Source: UBA3818 sp051881895 (lineage in GTDB: Bacteria; Bacillota; Clostridia; Oscillospirales; Ruminococcaceae). From it: DNA of 35,248 bases. Below, in pieces: positions 24,508 through 31,946 of the stretch. The stretch lies in assembly GCA_051881895.1 (NCBI GenBank), contig JBJEQT010000148.1, positions 1-35,248 of the forward strand, written 5' to 3'. The position numbers and the translations under genes were made by a program. A model generated the notes under the pieces. The model did not search any database. It worked only from the letters and a program-made list of their open reading frames with translations, and was not told the origin of the DNA. Numbering within the stretch: the stretch's first letter is position 1; the number at the start of each line of letters is the position of its first letter.

Positions 24508-26937
24508 TCACATGGAACCGTCGTAGTACAGGTCGCCGAATACCGAGACCTGCTTGTTTTGCGGATCTTTGCCGGATCGGATCAAAAGATCGGAGATCAT
24601 CCTGCGAAAATCCGCGGTATTTTTGCATTTAATCAGTATTTTATAGCGGTATTTCCCGCTTATTTTCACAATCATATTGGCCGTTGGCCCCAAGACCCGC
24701 AAAGGCAGACCAGGGTATTTTTCCGCCGCCGTCTGCTTCAGATCCTTTAAAAAGCGCTTTGCCGCACCTACTACCTGCGATTCCAGCGGCCCGGAAAAGC
24801 CAATGGCGCAAATGCTGCAGAAGGGCGGGTAAAGCATGACCTTACGGCCCAGAATCTCTTCCTGAAAAAAGCTTTCATAATCCTGACAGGATGCCTGCTC
24901 GATCACTTTATTGTCCGGCACATAGGTTTGGATCATCGCGCGGCCGTGCTTTTCTCCCCGTCCGCTGCGGCCAATCACCTGCGTGATCAGGCTGAATGTC
25001 CGCTCCTGGCACTTAAAATCGTCTCCAAACAAAGAAGCGTCCGCCGCCAGCACCCCTACCAGCGTGACCTGGGGGAAATTCAGCCCTTTGGCCACCATCT
25101 GCGTTCCCACCATAATATCATACGCACCCTCGGCAAACGCCTTGAATTTTTCGCTGTGCGCGTTTTTATTCATGGTGGTATCCGCATCCATCCGAAGCAC
25201 CCGCGCGTCCGGGAACAATTCGCGAAGTTCTTCCTCCAGTTTTTGGGTCCCAATGCCCTGATACCGAAGATACCTCCCGCCGCATACCGGGCAGCGGGCA
25301 TCCGCCGGACGGGAGTAGCCGCAGTAGTGGCACATCAGCCGGCCATTGGCCGCATGATAGGTCATGGCAATGCTGCAGTTCGGACAGGATGCCGCCGTAT
25401 TGCAGCCGGTGCAAATGACCCGGGTATGATATCCTCGCCGGTTCAAAAGCAGGATGGTCTGTTCGTGGTTGCGAAGATTTTCTTCCATCTCGGCCAACAG
25501 CGCCCGGCTCAATTGGGAATCGTTCCCATCGCGCAATTCCTGCCCCATATCCACAATTTCCACATTCGGCAGCAGCGCGCCGCCGAAGCGTTTTTCTAAA
25601 CGTACCAGATGGTAGGTTCCTTTTTTCGCGTAATAATAGCTTTCCACCGACGGTGTGGCCGAGGCCAGCACTAACAGGCAGTTATTTTGGGCGCTGCGGA
25701 ACCGTGCCACATCTCTGGCGTGGAAACGGGGGCTGGACTCCGACTTATAAGTATGTTCCTGCTCTTCGTCAATAATAATCAGCCCCAAATGATCAAACGG
25801 GGCAAAAATCGCCGACCGGGTCCCCACCGCGATGGAAACCTGTCCGGCGCGGATTTTTTTCCATTGGTCCATCCGCTCGCCCAGCGAAAGGCCGCTGTGC
25901 TGAATGGCCACGCGGTCTCCAAAAACAGCAGTGAATGCGGCAATGGCCTGCGGCGTCAGCGAAATTTCAGGCACCAAAACGATCGCCTGGCGGCCATCTT
26001 CCACCGCTTTTTGAATCAGCTTCAGATAGACCTGCGTTTTTCCGCTTCCTGTCACGCCGTACAAAAGGGCGGTGGAAGCTTCTTTTTTTTGGTAATCCTG
26101 CAAAAGGCTCTGATAAGCCATCTCCTGCTCCGGTGTCAGGGGCGGCAGTTCTTGTTGCTCCGACGCAGGGCCCTGCGCCGGCCGGAAGGTCTCTGCGTCG
26201 TAATAATACAGCAGCCCTTTCTTTTGCAAAGTGCGGAACACCGCCTCGGTCACGCCGGTAAAATAAATCGTCTCCCGGACAGAAGCTGTTTCCACTGTTT
26301 GCAAAAACGCCAGCACTTCTTTTTGCTTTGGGGTCAGGCGCACCCCATCCAGCCCTTCCTGCGGCAAGGACAGCGCCAGCATCCGCACGGTTTCGTCTTT
26401 CATCCGGCGCTTTGCCGTTTCCTCCCGCACCAGGATTCCCTTTTGGAGCATCCGGCCCAGCAGCTGGCTTTCCGATGACAAGCCCAAAATCCCCAGAAGC
26501 TTTTCCTCCGGCACCATGCCCTTTCTGTTTTCCAGATAGGATACCAGCACCCGTTCATCCTCTTCCAGGACCTCTTCCCGCTGCTTCCACAAAGGCGACA
26601 GACCATAGTCATACTGCATCCGGTAGCCGATGCCGCCGGGCAGGATTGTCTTTACCGCGTCGAAATAAGAACAGAAAGTGGTTTCTTTTAAAAAAGAGAC
26701 CAGGCGCAGAAGTTCCGGCGAGAGGACCGGCTCGCTGTCCAGCAGCGAAACCACCGGTTTTAGTTTTTCCAGGCTTTGGACCGGTTTTCGATCGAGCACA
26801 ATCCCTTGCCGTTTGCGGTTGCCGCCGCCAAAAGGCACCAGTACCCGCATGCCCGGCTGCAAAACGGCTGCGAATTCCACGGGAATGGCATAGCTGTACA
26901 ACTTATCAAAATGGTAAGCCGCTTTATCGACTGCCAC
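24508..26937 (-). CDS. priA: Primosomal replication restart helicase PriA
   Basis: PriA recognises abandoned replication forks and reloads the replisome. The 809-residue form listed begins at a GTG and has the N-terminal DNA-binding domain, Walker A GVTGSGKT (294-301), the Walker B variant DEEQ (390-393, more often DEEH), and eight cysteines in two zinc sites (509, 512, 518, 521, 536, 539, 549, 552), followed by helicase motifs around SRGRGEKHGR-like sequence. The GTG has no good ribosome site and cuts into the first conserved strand (EAVCVAVD). The frame stays open upstream to an ATT at 26961 that has AAAGGAG 9 bases before it, so the true protein is probably 817 residues. coaBC, which precedes priA in Bacillus, is absent. 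Confidence 0.93.
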   Translation of the reverse strand: MAVDKAAYHFDKLYSYAIPVEFAAVLQPGMRVLVPFGGGNRKRQGIVLDRKPVQSLEKLKPVVSLLDSEPVLSPELLRLVSFLKETTFCSYFDAVKTILPGGIGYRMQYDYGLSPLWKQREEVLEEDERVLVSYLENRKGMVPEEKLLGILGLSSESQLLGRMLQKGILVREETAKRRMKDETVRMLALSLPQEGLDGVRLTPKQKEVLAFLQTVETASVRETIYFTGVTEAVFRTLQKKGLLYYYDAETFRPAQGPASEQQELPPLTPEQEMAYQSLLQDYQKKEASTALLYGVTGSGKTQVYLKLIQKAVEDGRQAIVLVPEISLTPQAIAAFTAVFGDRVAIQHSGLSLGERMDQWKKIRAGQVSIAVGTRSAIFAPFDHLGLIIIDEEQEHTYKSESSPRFHARDVARFRSAQNNCLLVLASATPSVESYYYAKKGTYHLVRLEKRFGGALLPNVEIVDMGQELRDGNDSQLSRALLAEMEENLRNHEQTILLLNRRGYHTRVICTGCNTAASCPNCSIAMTYHAANGRLMCHYCGYSRPADARCPVCGGRYLRYQGIGTQKLEEELRELFPDARVLRMDADTTMNKNAHSEKFKAFAEGAYDIMVGTQMVAKGLNFPQVTLVGVLAADASLFGDDFKCQERTFSLITQVIGRSGRGEKHGRAMIQTYVPDNKVIEQASCQDYESFFQEEILGRKVMLYPPFCSICAIGFSGPLESQVVGAAKRFLKDLKQTAAEKYPGLPLRVLGPTANMIVKISGKYRYKILIKCKNTADFRRMISDLLIRSGKDPQNKQVSVFGDLYYDGSM

Positions 26938-26958
26938 GCAGACCGCTTCATAAGGTAA

Positions 26959-26977
26959 AATAGGGATCCTCTCCTTT
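26959..26977 (-). promoter_or_regulatory. Ribosome binding site pointing to an AUU start for priA
   Basis: AAAGGAG (26977-26971 on the minus strand), overlapping the rpoZ stop, is 9 bases before ATT at 26961-26959, which is in frame with priA. The only nearby ATG (26951) is in another frame. Confidence 0.5.
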
Positions 26978-27197
26978 ATTTCTCAGGAATATCGCCGATG
27001 TTTTCCGGCTCGATAATTTTGTATTTGCCGGCGGCCAATTCGTTCACCGCGATTTTGACCGGCTTTTCCGTCAGGATAATATGCTCTTCTTCTGCCTCCT
27101 GGGCGACCTGACGTGCCCGTTTGGCAACTGCGATCACCAGGCTGTAATAGCTCTGGCCATCTTTTAAAATCTCATTTACAGCAGGTCTCAGCATCAT
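26976..27197 (-). CDS. rpoZ: RNA polymerase omega subunit
   Basis: This 73-residue protein is the small omega subunit, which helps fold and hold the beta-prime subunit. The pattern MLRPAVNEIL, then YYSLVIAVAKRARQVA (about 17-32) is typical; the middle lysine/arginine run contacts beta-prime. The ATG at 27197 is chosen since GAGG lies 6 bases upstream; it overlaps the end of gmk by 26 bases. An equally possible start is the next ATG (27194). Confidence 0.9.
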   Translation of the reverse strand: MMLRPAVNEILKDGQSYYSLVIAVAKRARQVAQEAEEEHIILTEKPVKIAVNELAAGKYKIIEPENIGDIPEK

Positions 27198-27798
27198 ATT
27201 CCACCTCATCAATAAATTCTCTTAAATATTTCGCGGTGTGCTTGGCCGCGCATACGATCTGCTCCAGCTGATCGGCAGCCTCCTCCACCGTTTGGTTGAC
27301 GACAATATAATCATACTGCTTGGCAGCTTCCATTTCCCTGCCCGCGTTGGACAGGCGGCGCCGCACCGTTTCTTCATCCTCGGTGCCCCGCCCGGTCAGA
27401 CGGCGGCGCAGTTCCTCAAATGAGGGCGGCATCACGAAAACCAGCAGCGCGTCAGGGCATTTTTCTTTCACCTGTAAAGCGCCCTGCACCTCGATTTCCA
27501 GTACCACATCGATTCCTTTTTCCAGGTTTCTCTCCACCGCTTCTTTGGGGGTTCCGTAGCAATTGCCCGCAAACTGCGCGTGTTCCAGCAGTCCGTCGTT
27601 TTCAATCAGCCGGTCAAATTCTTCCCGGGTCAAGAAAAAATAGTGCTGCCCGTGGACTTCCCCCTCCCGCGGCTTTCTGGTCGTTGCGGAGACCGAAAAG
27701 GCAGTATCGGGATGCTTTTTCAAATATTCCTTGAGAACCGTTCCTTTTCCAACGCCGGATGGGCCGGAAAACACCAGCAAAAGCCCTCTTTTATTCAT
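27172..27798 (-). CDS. gmk: Guanylate kinase
   Basis: Gmk phosphorylates GMP to GDP. The 208-residue protein has the P-loop GPSGVGKG (12-19), the GMP-binding SATTRKPREGE stretch with the tyrosine YFF segment, and the lid with RRRLTGRGTEDEE. The ATG at 27798 overlaps the stop codon region of remA (8 bases shared), and upstream in-frame extension only reads remA in another frame. It lies in the conserved remA-gmk-rpoZ block. Confidence 0.95.
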   Translation of the reverse strand: MNKRGLLLVFSGPSGVGKGTVLKEYLKKHPDTAFSVSATTRKPREGEVHGQHYFFLTREEFDRLIENDGLLEHAQFAGNCYGTPKEAVERNLEKGIDVVLEIEVQGALQVKEKCPDALLVFVMPPSFEELRRRLTGRGTEDEETVRRRLSNAGREMEAAKQYDYIVVNQTVEEAADQLEQIVCAAKHTAKYLREFIDEVEYDAETCCK

Positions 27799-28054
27799 TG
27801 CTTTCCAGCTCCTCATCCTCTTCGTCCGACAAACGGTTTGCCACCGTTTCCGGCTGCACTGCCGACAGCACCACATGGTCCGAGTCGGTGATGATCACTG
27901 CGCGGGTGCGCCGCCCATAGGTCGCGTCGATCAGCGTTCCCCGATCTCTCGCATCCTGAATGATCCGCTTGATAGGGGCGGATTCCGGGCTGACGATTGC
28001 CACCAGCCGATTGGCCGAAACCATGTTGCCGAATCCAATGTTTATCAGTTTCAT
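27791..28054 (-). CDS. remA: RemA-like DNA-binding regulator (DUF370)
   Basis: RemA activates biofilm matrix and osmoprotection genes in Bacillus by binding DNA as a ring-shaped oligomer. This 87-residue protein has the family start MKLINIGFGNMV, ANRLVAIVSPESAPIKR (about 14-30), and GTLIDATYGRRTRAVIITDS (about 39-58), with an acidic tail of about 12 residues. The position between yicC and gmk is the standard one. AAAGGATGG precedes the ATG. Its regulon here is unknown. Confidence 0.93.
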   Translation of the reverse strand: MKLINIGFGNMVSANRLVAIVSPESAPIKRIIQDARDRGTLIDATYGRRTRAVIITDSDHVVLSAVQPETVANRLSDEEDEELESNE

Positions 28055-28074
28055 CTTTGTCCATCCTTTTCGAT

Positions 28075-28953
28075 CTATTCGATATTCTGGATCTGTTCAC
28101 GGATTTTCTCGATTTCGCTTTTCACGTCGACTACGATCCGGGCGATTTCAATATCCTGCGCCTTGGAGCCGATGGTATTGGTTTCTCTGTTGAATTCCTG
28201 AATCAAAAAATCCAGCTTTCGTCCGACCGGCCCGCCCTGTTCCAGAATGGAGCGGAATTGGTCGATATGGCTGCGCAGTCGTACGGTTTCTTCCGCCACC
28301 GCGATTTTTTCAGCATAAATAGCGGCCTCGGTCAGAATGCGCTGCTCATCGATCTGGGTATTTCCCAGCACCTCGCTTATTTTATTGTACAGGCGTGCGC
28401 GGTATTCCTCCACCGTTTTGGGCGAACGCTCCTCCACCTTTTCCACCGCCTGCAGGATGAAATCCAGCCGTCCTTCCACATCCTCTTTCATCTTCGCGCC
28501 TTCCGCCTCGCGCATCTGGACAAAGCGCTCGGCCGCTTCATCGGCCACCTTCAGCACATCTGCCCAGATGACATCCTCGTCCTCCGGCTCTTTGCTGACC
28601 GTGAAAATGTCCGAAAAGCGTGAAATCGTGCTTAAAGAAAGGTCGTCTTTTAATTTCAGCGGTTTTTCCAGCGACCGCAGCGCCTGCGCATACGACGACG
28701 CCAATTCCTGATTCACCTGCACATTGGCGTTTGTGCCCTCGATCGTCTGAATGCTGACGTTTACATCTACTTTTCCACGGGAAAGCTTGCCCTGCAGATA
28801 GGTTTTCAGGCGGCTCTCCAAAAAGCCGTAAGCCCGGGGGACCCGGCAGGAAAATTCAAAATACCGATGGTTGACCGAACGGATTTCCACCAGGATATTG
28901 CGCCCGTCCACCAGCGCTTCAGCCCGGCCATAGCCGGTCATACTTCTAATCAT
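28075..28953 (-). CDS. YicC-family endoribonuclease-like protein
   Basis: This 292-residue protein starts with MIRSMTGYGR, the signature of the YicC/YloC family, and has a long helical middle and a C-terminal ETNTIGSKAQDIEI stretch (about 254-268) typical of the family. E. coli YicC acts as an endoribonuclease involved in small-RNA turnover; in Firmicutes the gene leads the remA-gmk cluster as it does here. The ATG at 28953 has only a weak GGGG-type ribosome site. A promoter lies about 80 bases upstream, so it is the first gene of the long minus-strand transcript. Confidence 0.92.
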   Translation of the reverse strand: MIRSMTGYGRAEALVDGRNILVEIRSVNHRYFEFSCRVPRAYGFLESRLKTYLQGKLSRGKVDVNVSIQTIEGTNANVQVNQELASSYAQALRSLEKPLKLKDDLSLSTISRFSDIFTVSKEPEDEDVIWADVLKVADEAAERFVQMREAEGAKMKEDVEGRLDFILQAVEKVEERSPKTVEEYRARLYNKISEVLGNTQIDEQRILTEAAIYAEKIAVAEETVRLRSHIDQFRSILEQGGPVGRKLDFLIQEFNRETNTIGSKAQDIEIARIVVDVKSEIEKIREQIQNIE

Positions 28954-29033
28954 ATTACAAAACCCCGATTCAAAAATCTATACCGGTTTGGCTGCCTGAT
29001 TGAAAAAAGGCCCTACAAACCCAGTATTTTATT

Positions 29034-29062
29034 ATTTTACTATTTTTTCGCGGTTTTTGCAA
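29034..29062 (-). promoter_or_regulatory. Promoter of the yicC-thiN cluster
   Basis: On the minus strand TTGCAA (29062-29057), 17 bases, TAAAAT (29039-29034), in an A/T-rich stretch just past the pncB terminator. Confidence 0.7.
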
Positions 29063-29076
29063 TGATTCCCGGGAAG

Positions 29077-29114
29077 AAAAGATGGGAAGCCCTGAAAAAG
29101 GCTTCCCATCTTTT
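29077..29114 (-). terminator. Terminator of pncB
   Basis: A 15-bp stem, AAAAGATGGGAAGCC (29077-29091) with GGCTTCCCATCTTTT (29100-29114) and an 8-base loop. It starts within the pncB stop codon and separates pncB from the yicC promoter. Confidence 0.9.
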
Positions 29115-30573
29115 AAAAGCGGCTGTGGCTTTCCAACAACCTCTGTTTGATTTCCCAAAGCTTCGGAGAAAGGTCCACATAGAATTTATGCGGATTTTCA
29201 AACCGCTTGACTTCCTCCCACAAATGATCCACCTGATCCTTGCAGTAGGCGCGGATTTCTTCCAGAGAGGGGCGGTCGTAAATACACTTGCCCTTTTCAA
29301 ACACCTGCACCAAAATCTTTTTCGCCGTAATATTGGTCAGGGTCTTCTTTTTCCAGGTGGCGTCCGGGTCAAAAATCGTCACCGGCTGGTCGGTGTCCAC
29401 CGTCTCGTCGAACAGCGTAACGTAATCCGCCACCGCTTCTCCATCGGTTTTGTTGTAAAACCGATAGATGGTTTTAAAATCCGGATTGGTGATCTTCTCA
29501 ATGGTTTCGCTGATTTTGATTTTCGGGATCATCCGGCCGTTTTCTTCCACCGCGGCCAGCTTGTAAACACCGCCGAACACCGGATCAGACTTGGAGGTGA
29601 TCAGGTTTTCTCCCACGCCAAAGGAATCGATTTTGGCGCCCTGCAGCAGCAGATCCCGGATCAGATACTCGTCCAGTGAGTTCGATGCTACGATAGGGCA
29701 GTCCGGATATCCCGCTTCATCCAGCATTTTACGCGCTTTTTTGGACAGATACGCAATATCGCCGCTGTCGATGCGCACCCCTTTCGGCCGTTTCCCCAAA
29801 GGCGCCAGCACCTCGTCAAACGCGCGGATCGCATTGGGGATGCCGGATTTGAGCACGTTATAGGTATCCACCAGCAAAACGCAATTGTCCGGATACAACT
29901 CAGCATATTTCCGGAACGATTCATATTCATCGCCAAACATCTGGACCCAACTGTGGGCCATCGTTCCCACTGCCGGAATATGGTAATCCCGGTCGGCGAT
30001 GGCGCAGGCCGTTGCGTCGCAGCCGGCGATATACGCGGCCCGCGCGCCCAAAATCGCAGCATCGTAGCTTTGGGCACGGCGGGAACCAAACTCCATAATG
30101 GAGCGTCCCTGCGCCGCACGGACAATGCGGTTGGACTTGGTAGCAATCAGCGATTGATGGTTGATTGTCAAAAGGACCATCGTTTCCACCAGCTGCGCCT
30201 GGACGATCGGGCCCTTGACGATCAAGACCGGCTCATTTGGAAAAATCGGAGTACCTTCCGGTACCGCCCAAACGTCGCATTCAAAATGAAAGTCCGCCAG
30301 ATAATCCAAAAAAGCTTCATCGAACATGCCGCGGCCCCGCAGGTATTCGATATCCTCTTTTGTAAAATGCAGGTTTTCAAAATAATCGATCAGCTGTTCC
30401 AACCCGGCGCAGATCGCAAAACCCGCTTGATCCGGTATCTTCCGGAAAAACATATCAAAAACCGCCGTCTGATTCCCGTTCCCCATTTTGAAATAGCCGT
30501 TGGCCATGGTCAACTCATAGAAATCAAGCAGCATGGTCAGGTTTTTTTCTTGCTTCCACTGATTTTCCCTCAT
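29113..30573 (-). CDS. pncB: Nicotinate phosphoribosyltransferase
   Basis: This enzyme makes nicotinate mononucleotide from nicotinic acid and PRPP with ATP, the salvage entry to NAD. The 486-residue protein is of the long Gram-positive type. The N-terminus LLDFYELTMANGYF is conserved; GSRRAQSYDAA binds phosphate groups; GTMAHSWVQ contains the histidine that is phosphorylated; and RIDSGDIAYLSKKAR forms the PRPP site. It is a single-gene unit with its own promoter and terminator. The ATG at 30573 has GGAG 11 bases upstream, a moderate site. Confidence 0.95.
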   Translation of the reverse strand: MRENQWKQEKNLTMLLDFYELTMANGYFKMGNGNQTAVFDMFFRKIPDQAGFAICAGLEQLIDYFENLHFTKEDIEYLRGRGMFDEAFLDYLADFHFECDVWAVPEGTPIFPNEPVLIVKGPIVQAQLVETMVLLTINHQSLIATKSNRIVRAAQGRSIMEFGSRRAQSYDAAILGARAAYIAGCDATACAIADRDYHIPAVGTMAHSWVQMFGDEYESFRKYAELYPDNCVLLVDTYNVLKSGIPNAIRAFDEVLAPLGKRPKGVRIDSGDIAYLSKKARKMLDEAGYPDCPIVASNSLDEYLIRDLLLQGAKIDSFGVGENLITSKSDPVFGGVYKLAAVEENGRMIPKIKISETIEKITNPDFKTIYRFYNKTDGEAVADYVTLFDETVDTDQPVTIFDPDATWKKKTLTNITAKKILVQVFEKGKCIYDRPSLEEIRAYCKDQVDHLWEEVKRFENPHKFYVDLSPKLWEIKQRLLESHSRF

Positions 30574-30638
30574 CTTTTGCTCACTCCATCCAAACTGAAA
30601 TCGACCGGCGCCATGCGCGTCACAACGGCGCCGTTTGT

Positions 30639-30668
30639 ATTATAGTCCCATAATGGAAAAAAAAGCAA
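30639..30668 (-). promoter_or_regulatory. Promoter of pncB
   Basis: On the minus strand TTGCTT (30668-30663), 18 bases, perfect TATAAT (30644-30639). A GGCGCC repeat pair follows in the leader (about 30608-30633). Confidence 0.65.
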
Positions 30669-30669
30669 G

Positions 30670-30701
30670 AAAAAACACAAGATTCATCGGTGAATCCTGT
30701 G
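30670..30701 (-). terminator. Terminator of the PerR-like gene
   Basis: On the minus strand CACAGGATTCA, 4-base loop, TGAATCTTGTG (one G-U pair), then TTTTTT. Confidence 0.85.
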
Positions 30702-30785
30702 CTTTTCTTGTTTGAACCAAAAAAACAGCCGCATATAGGGAAAGCAAACCGCTTGATCGTCTGCCGCCTATCGAAAAGCTGCCGG

Positions 30786-31178
30786 TTATTTTTCCTTTTT
30801 CCCGCACTGGGGGCAAAGTCCGGAAAAGGTCACAAAGTGCTCTTCAATCCGGTACCCGGTCGACTCCTGCACCTGGGCGTCCATCTGTCCGTCATAGGAC
30901 AAAAAAACATCTTCCAGACGGCCGCACTCCCGGCAGCGCACATGAAAATGAGGTTCCACATTACCGTCAAAACGGTCCGCGCCGCTTTGCGATTCAATTT
31001 TCCGAATCAAGCCCTGCTCCGCCAGAATCCCCAGGTTCCGATACACGGTACCCAAACTGAGAGAAGGATGCTGGGGCTTGAGCTGTTCATACACATATTC
31101 CGCCGTGGGGTGAACCGGATGGTTCAGAACCGCTTCGTAAATTGCCTGACGCATTCTGGATTGCCTGCGTACCACCAT
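30786..31178 (-). CDS. perR: PerR-like peroxide-sensing repressor (Fur family)
   Basis: This 130-residue Fur-family protein has a winged helix (about 8-65, with SLGTVYRNLGIL as recognition helix) and a dimer domain. The structural zinc cysteines are Cys82, Cys85, Cys122 and Cys125. The regulatory metal ligands by my alignment are His23, Asp71, His77, His79 and Asp90, the same five as in Bacillus PerR (His37, Asp85, His91, His93, Asp104). The aspartate at 71 favours PerR over Fur, which has glutamate there. Iron-loaded PerR senses hydrogen peroxide by histidine oxidation. The ATG at 31178 has AAGGAG 9 bases upstream, unlike the ATG at 31196. A palindrome over its promoter suggests autoregulation. 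Confidence 0.82.
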   Translation of the reverse strand: MVVRRQSRMRQAIYEAVLNHPVHPTAEYVYEQLKPQHPSLSLGTVYRNLGILAEQGLIRKIESQSGADRFDGNVEPHFHVRCRECGRLEDVFLSYDGQMDAQVQESTGYRIEEHFVTFSGLCPQCGKKEK

Positions 31179-31238
31179 CTTCCCTCGCTCCTTCATCAGA
31201 TTTTTGCCAGCGCATTTTGTGCGAATTGGATTGATTTT

Positions 31239-31267
31239 ATTATACTATAAAAGTATATATTGCGCAA
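31239..31267 (-). promoter_or_regulatory. Promoter of the PerR-like gene
   Basis: On the minus strand TTGCGC (31267-31262), 17 bases, perfect TATAAT (31244-31239). Confidence 0.8.
31241..31257. promoter_or_regulatory. Palindrome, candidate PerR box
   Basis: TATACT-ataaa-AGTATA is a 17-bp palindrome of the A/T-rich form of Per/Fur boxes (consensus TTATAATNATTATAA), overlapping the -10 box and spacer of the perR-like promoter. Confidence 0.6.
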
Positions 31268-31273
31268 GTTTTT

Positions 31274-31798
31274 TTACCGCTGTACCGTAATCGTGATTTT
31301 TTCCGCCAGCGTTCCCAGCGATTCCAGGGTATCCATATCAAACAGCTCGATTTGGCATACCGCATCATACTCACCGGGGGACAGCGCCCGGCTCAATGCC
31401 GCCCGGCTGATATGGCTGTCCGGCGGGATGATGCCGGAACGATATACTTCCTCTCCGTCTTCCAACCGGTAAGAAATCTGAACGAAGTGCTGGTTTCCCG
31501 CATCGTTTTGGAAACAGACCGTTCCTTTGGACTTGCCGTCCTCGAACCAGGGAGCCTCATTCAGCCAGTACCGCAGGGAGCCGTATTCCATCCCGGAATC
31601 TTCGCTTTCTCCTTCCAGCGGCCCGTCCTCGCAGTTTTTATCCAGCACGATATCATAGTCCGCCCATTTTTCCGCAAGAGCATCTGTCGGATTCCCGCTC
31701 ATCCACACCAGAAGCATCCCCGCCAGGCCGAACAATACCATCGCCCCTGCGCTGACCAAAAGCGTACCCCATCTGTTTTGTTTTTTTCTGCTGTACAT
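31274..31798 (-). CDS. Membrane-anchored hypothetical protein
   Basis: This 174-residue protein has a basic N-terminus, one membrane helix (about 12-33) and an extracytoplasmic part rich in acidic residues and predicted strands. The C-terminal segment SGIIPPDSHISRAALSRALSPGEY... followed by alternating polar/hydrophobic strands to ITITVQR looks like a small immunoglobulin-like or other beta-sandwich fold. I do not recognise the family. The ATG at 31798 has GAGGATGG upstream. It ends 7 bases before the perR-like promoter's -35 region begins on the same strand, and no terminator separates them, so some read-through is possible. Confidence 0.8.
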   Translation of the reverse strand: MYSRKKQNRWGTLLVSAGAMVLFGLAGMLLVWMSGNPTDALAEKWADYDIVLDKNCEDGPLEGESEDSGMEYGSLRYWLNEAPWFEDGKSKGTVCFQNDAGNQHFVQISYRLEDGEEVYRSGIIPPDSHISRAALSRALSPGEYDAVCQIELFDMDTLESLGTLAEKITITVQR

Positions 31799-31816
31799 CT
31801 TTTGCCCATCCTCACT

Positions 31817-31841
31817 GCGGCGTATTTTGCCAAAACGCCGC
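31817..31841 (-). promoter_or_regulatory. Leader hairpin upstream of the membrane-anchored protein gene
   Basis: GCGGCG (31817-31822) and CGCCGC (31836-31841) enclose TTTT-gcc-AAAA, giving a stem of ten pairs with a two-base bulge. It lies between promoter and start codon, with no U-run after it. Confidence 0.45.
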
Positions 31842-31858
31842 TGAAGTATTCTTATTTT

Positions 31859-31886
31859 ATTATAATATGAAAAAGTGGGAACGCAA
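31859..31886 (-). promoter_or_regulatory. Promoter of the membrane-anchored protein gene
   Basis: On the minus strand TTGCGT (31886-31881), 16 bases, perfect TATAAT (31864-31859). Confidence 0.7.
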
Positions 31887-31909
31887 CTATATGCGCTTTC
31901 TTTTTTCTG

Positions 31910-31918
31910 TGATAAAAT
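31910..31918 (+). promoter_or_regulatory. Possible extended -10 promoter of the radical SAM gene
   Basis: TG-A-TAAAAT with no good -35 box; it would start transcription about 25 bases before the ATG. Confidence 0.35.
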
Positions 31919-31946
31919 AAGGGAAAAGACTTCTGAAGAGGATTAT

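Noticed and set aside
28867..29679. Plus-strand frame of 270 codons
   Set aside because: Runs through the yicC promoter and pncB terminator and is antisense to pncB.
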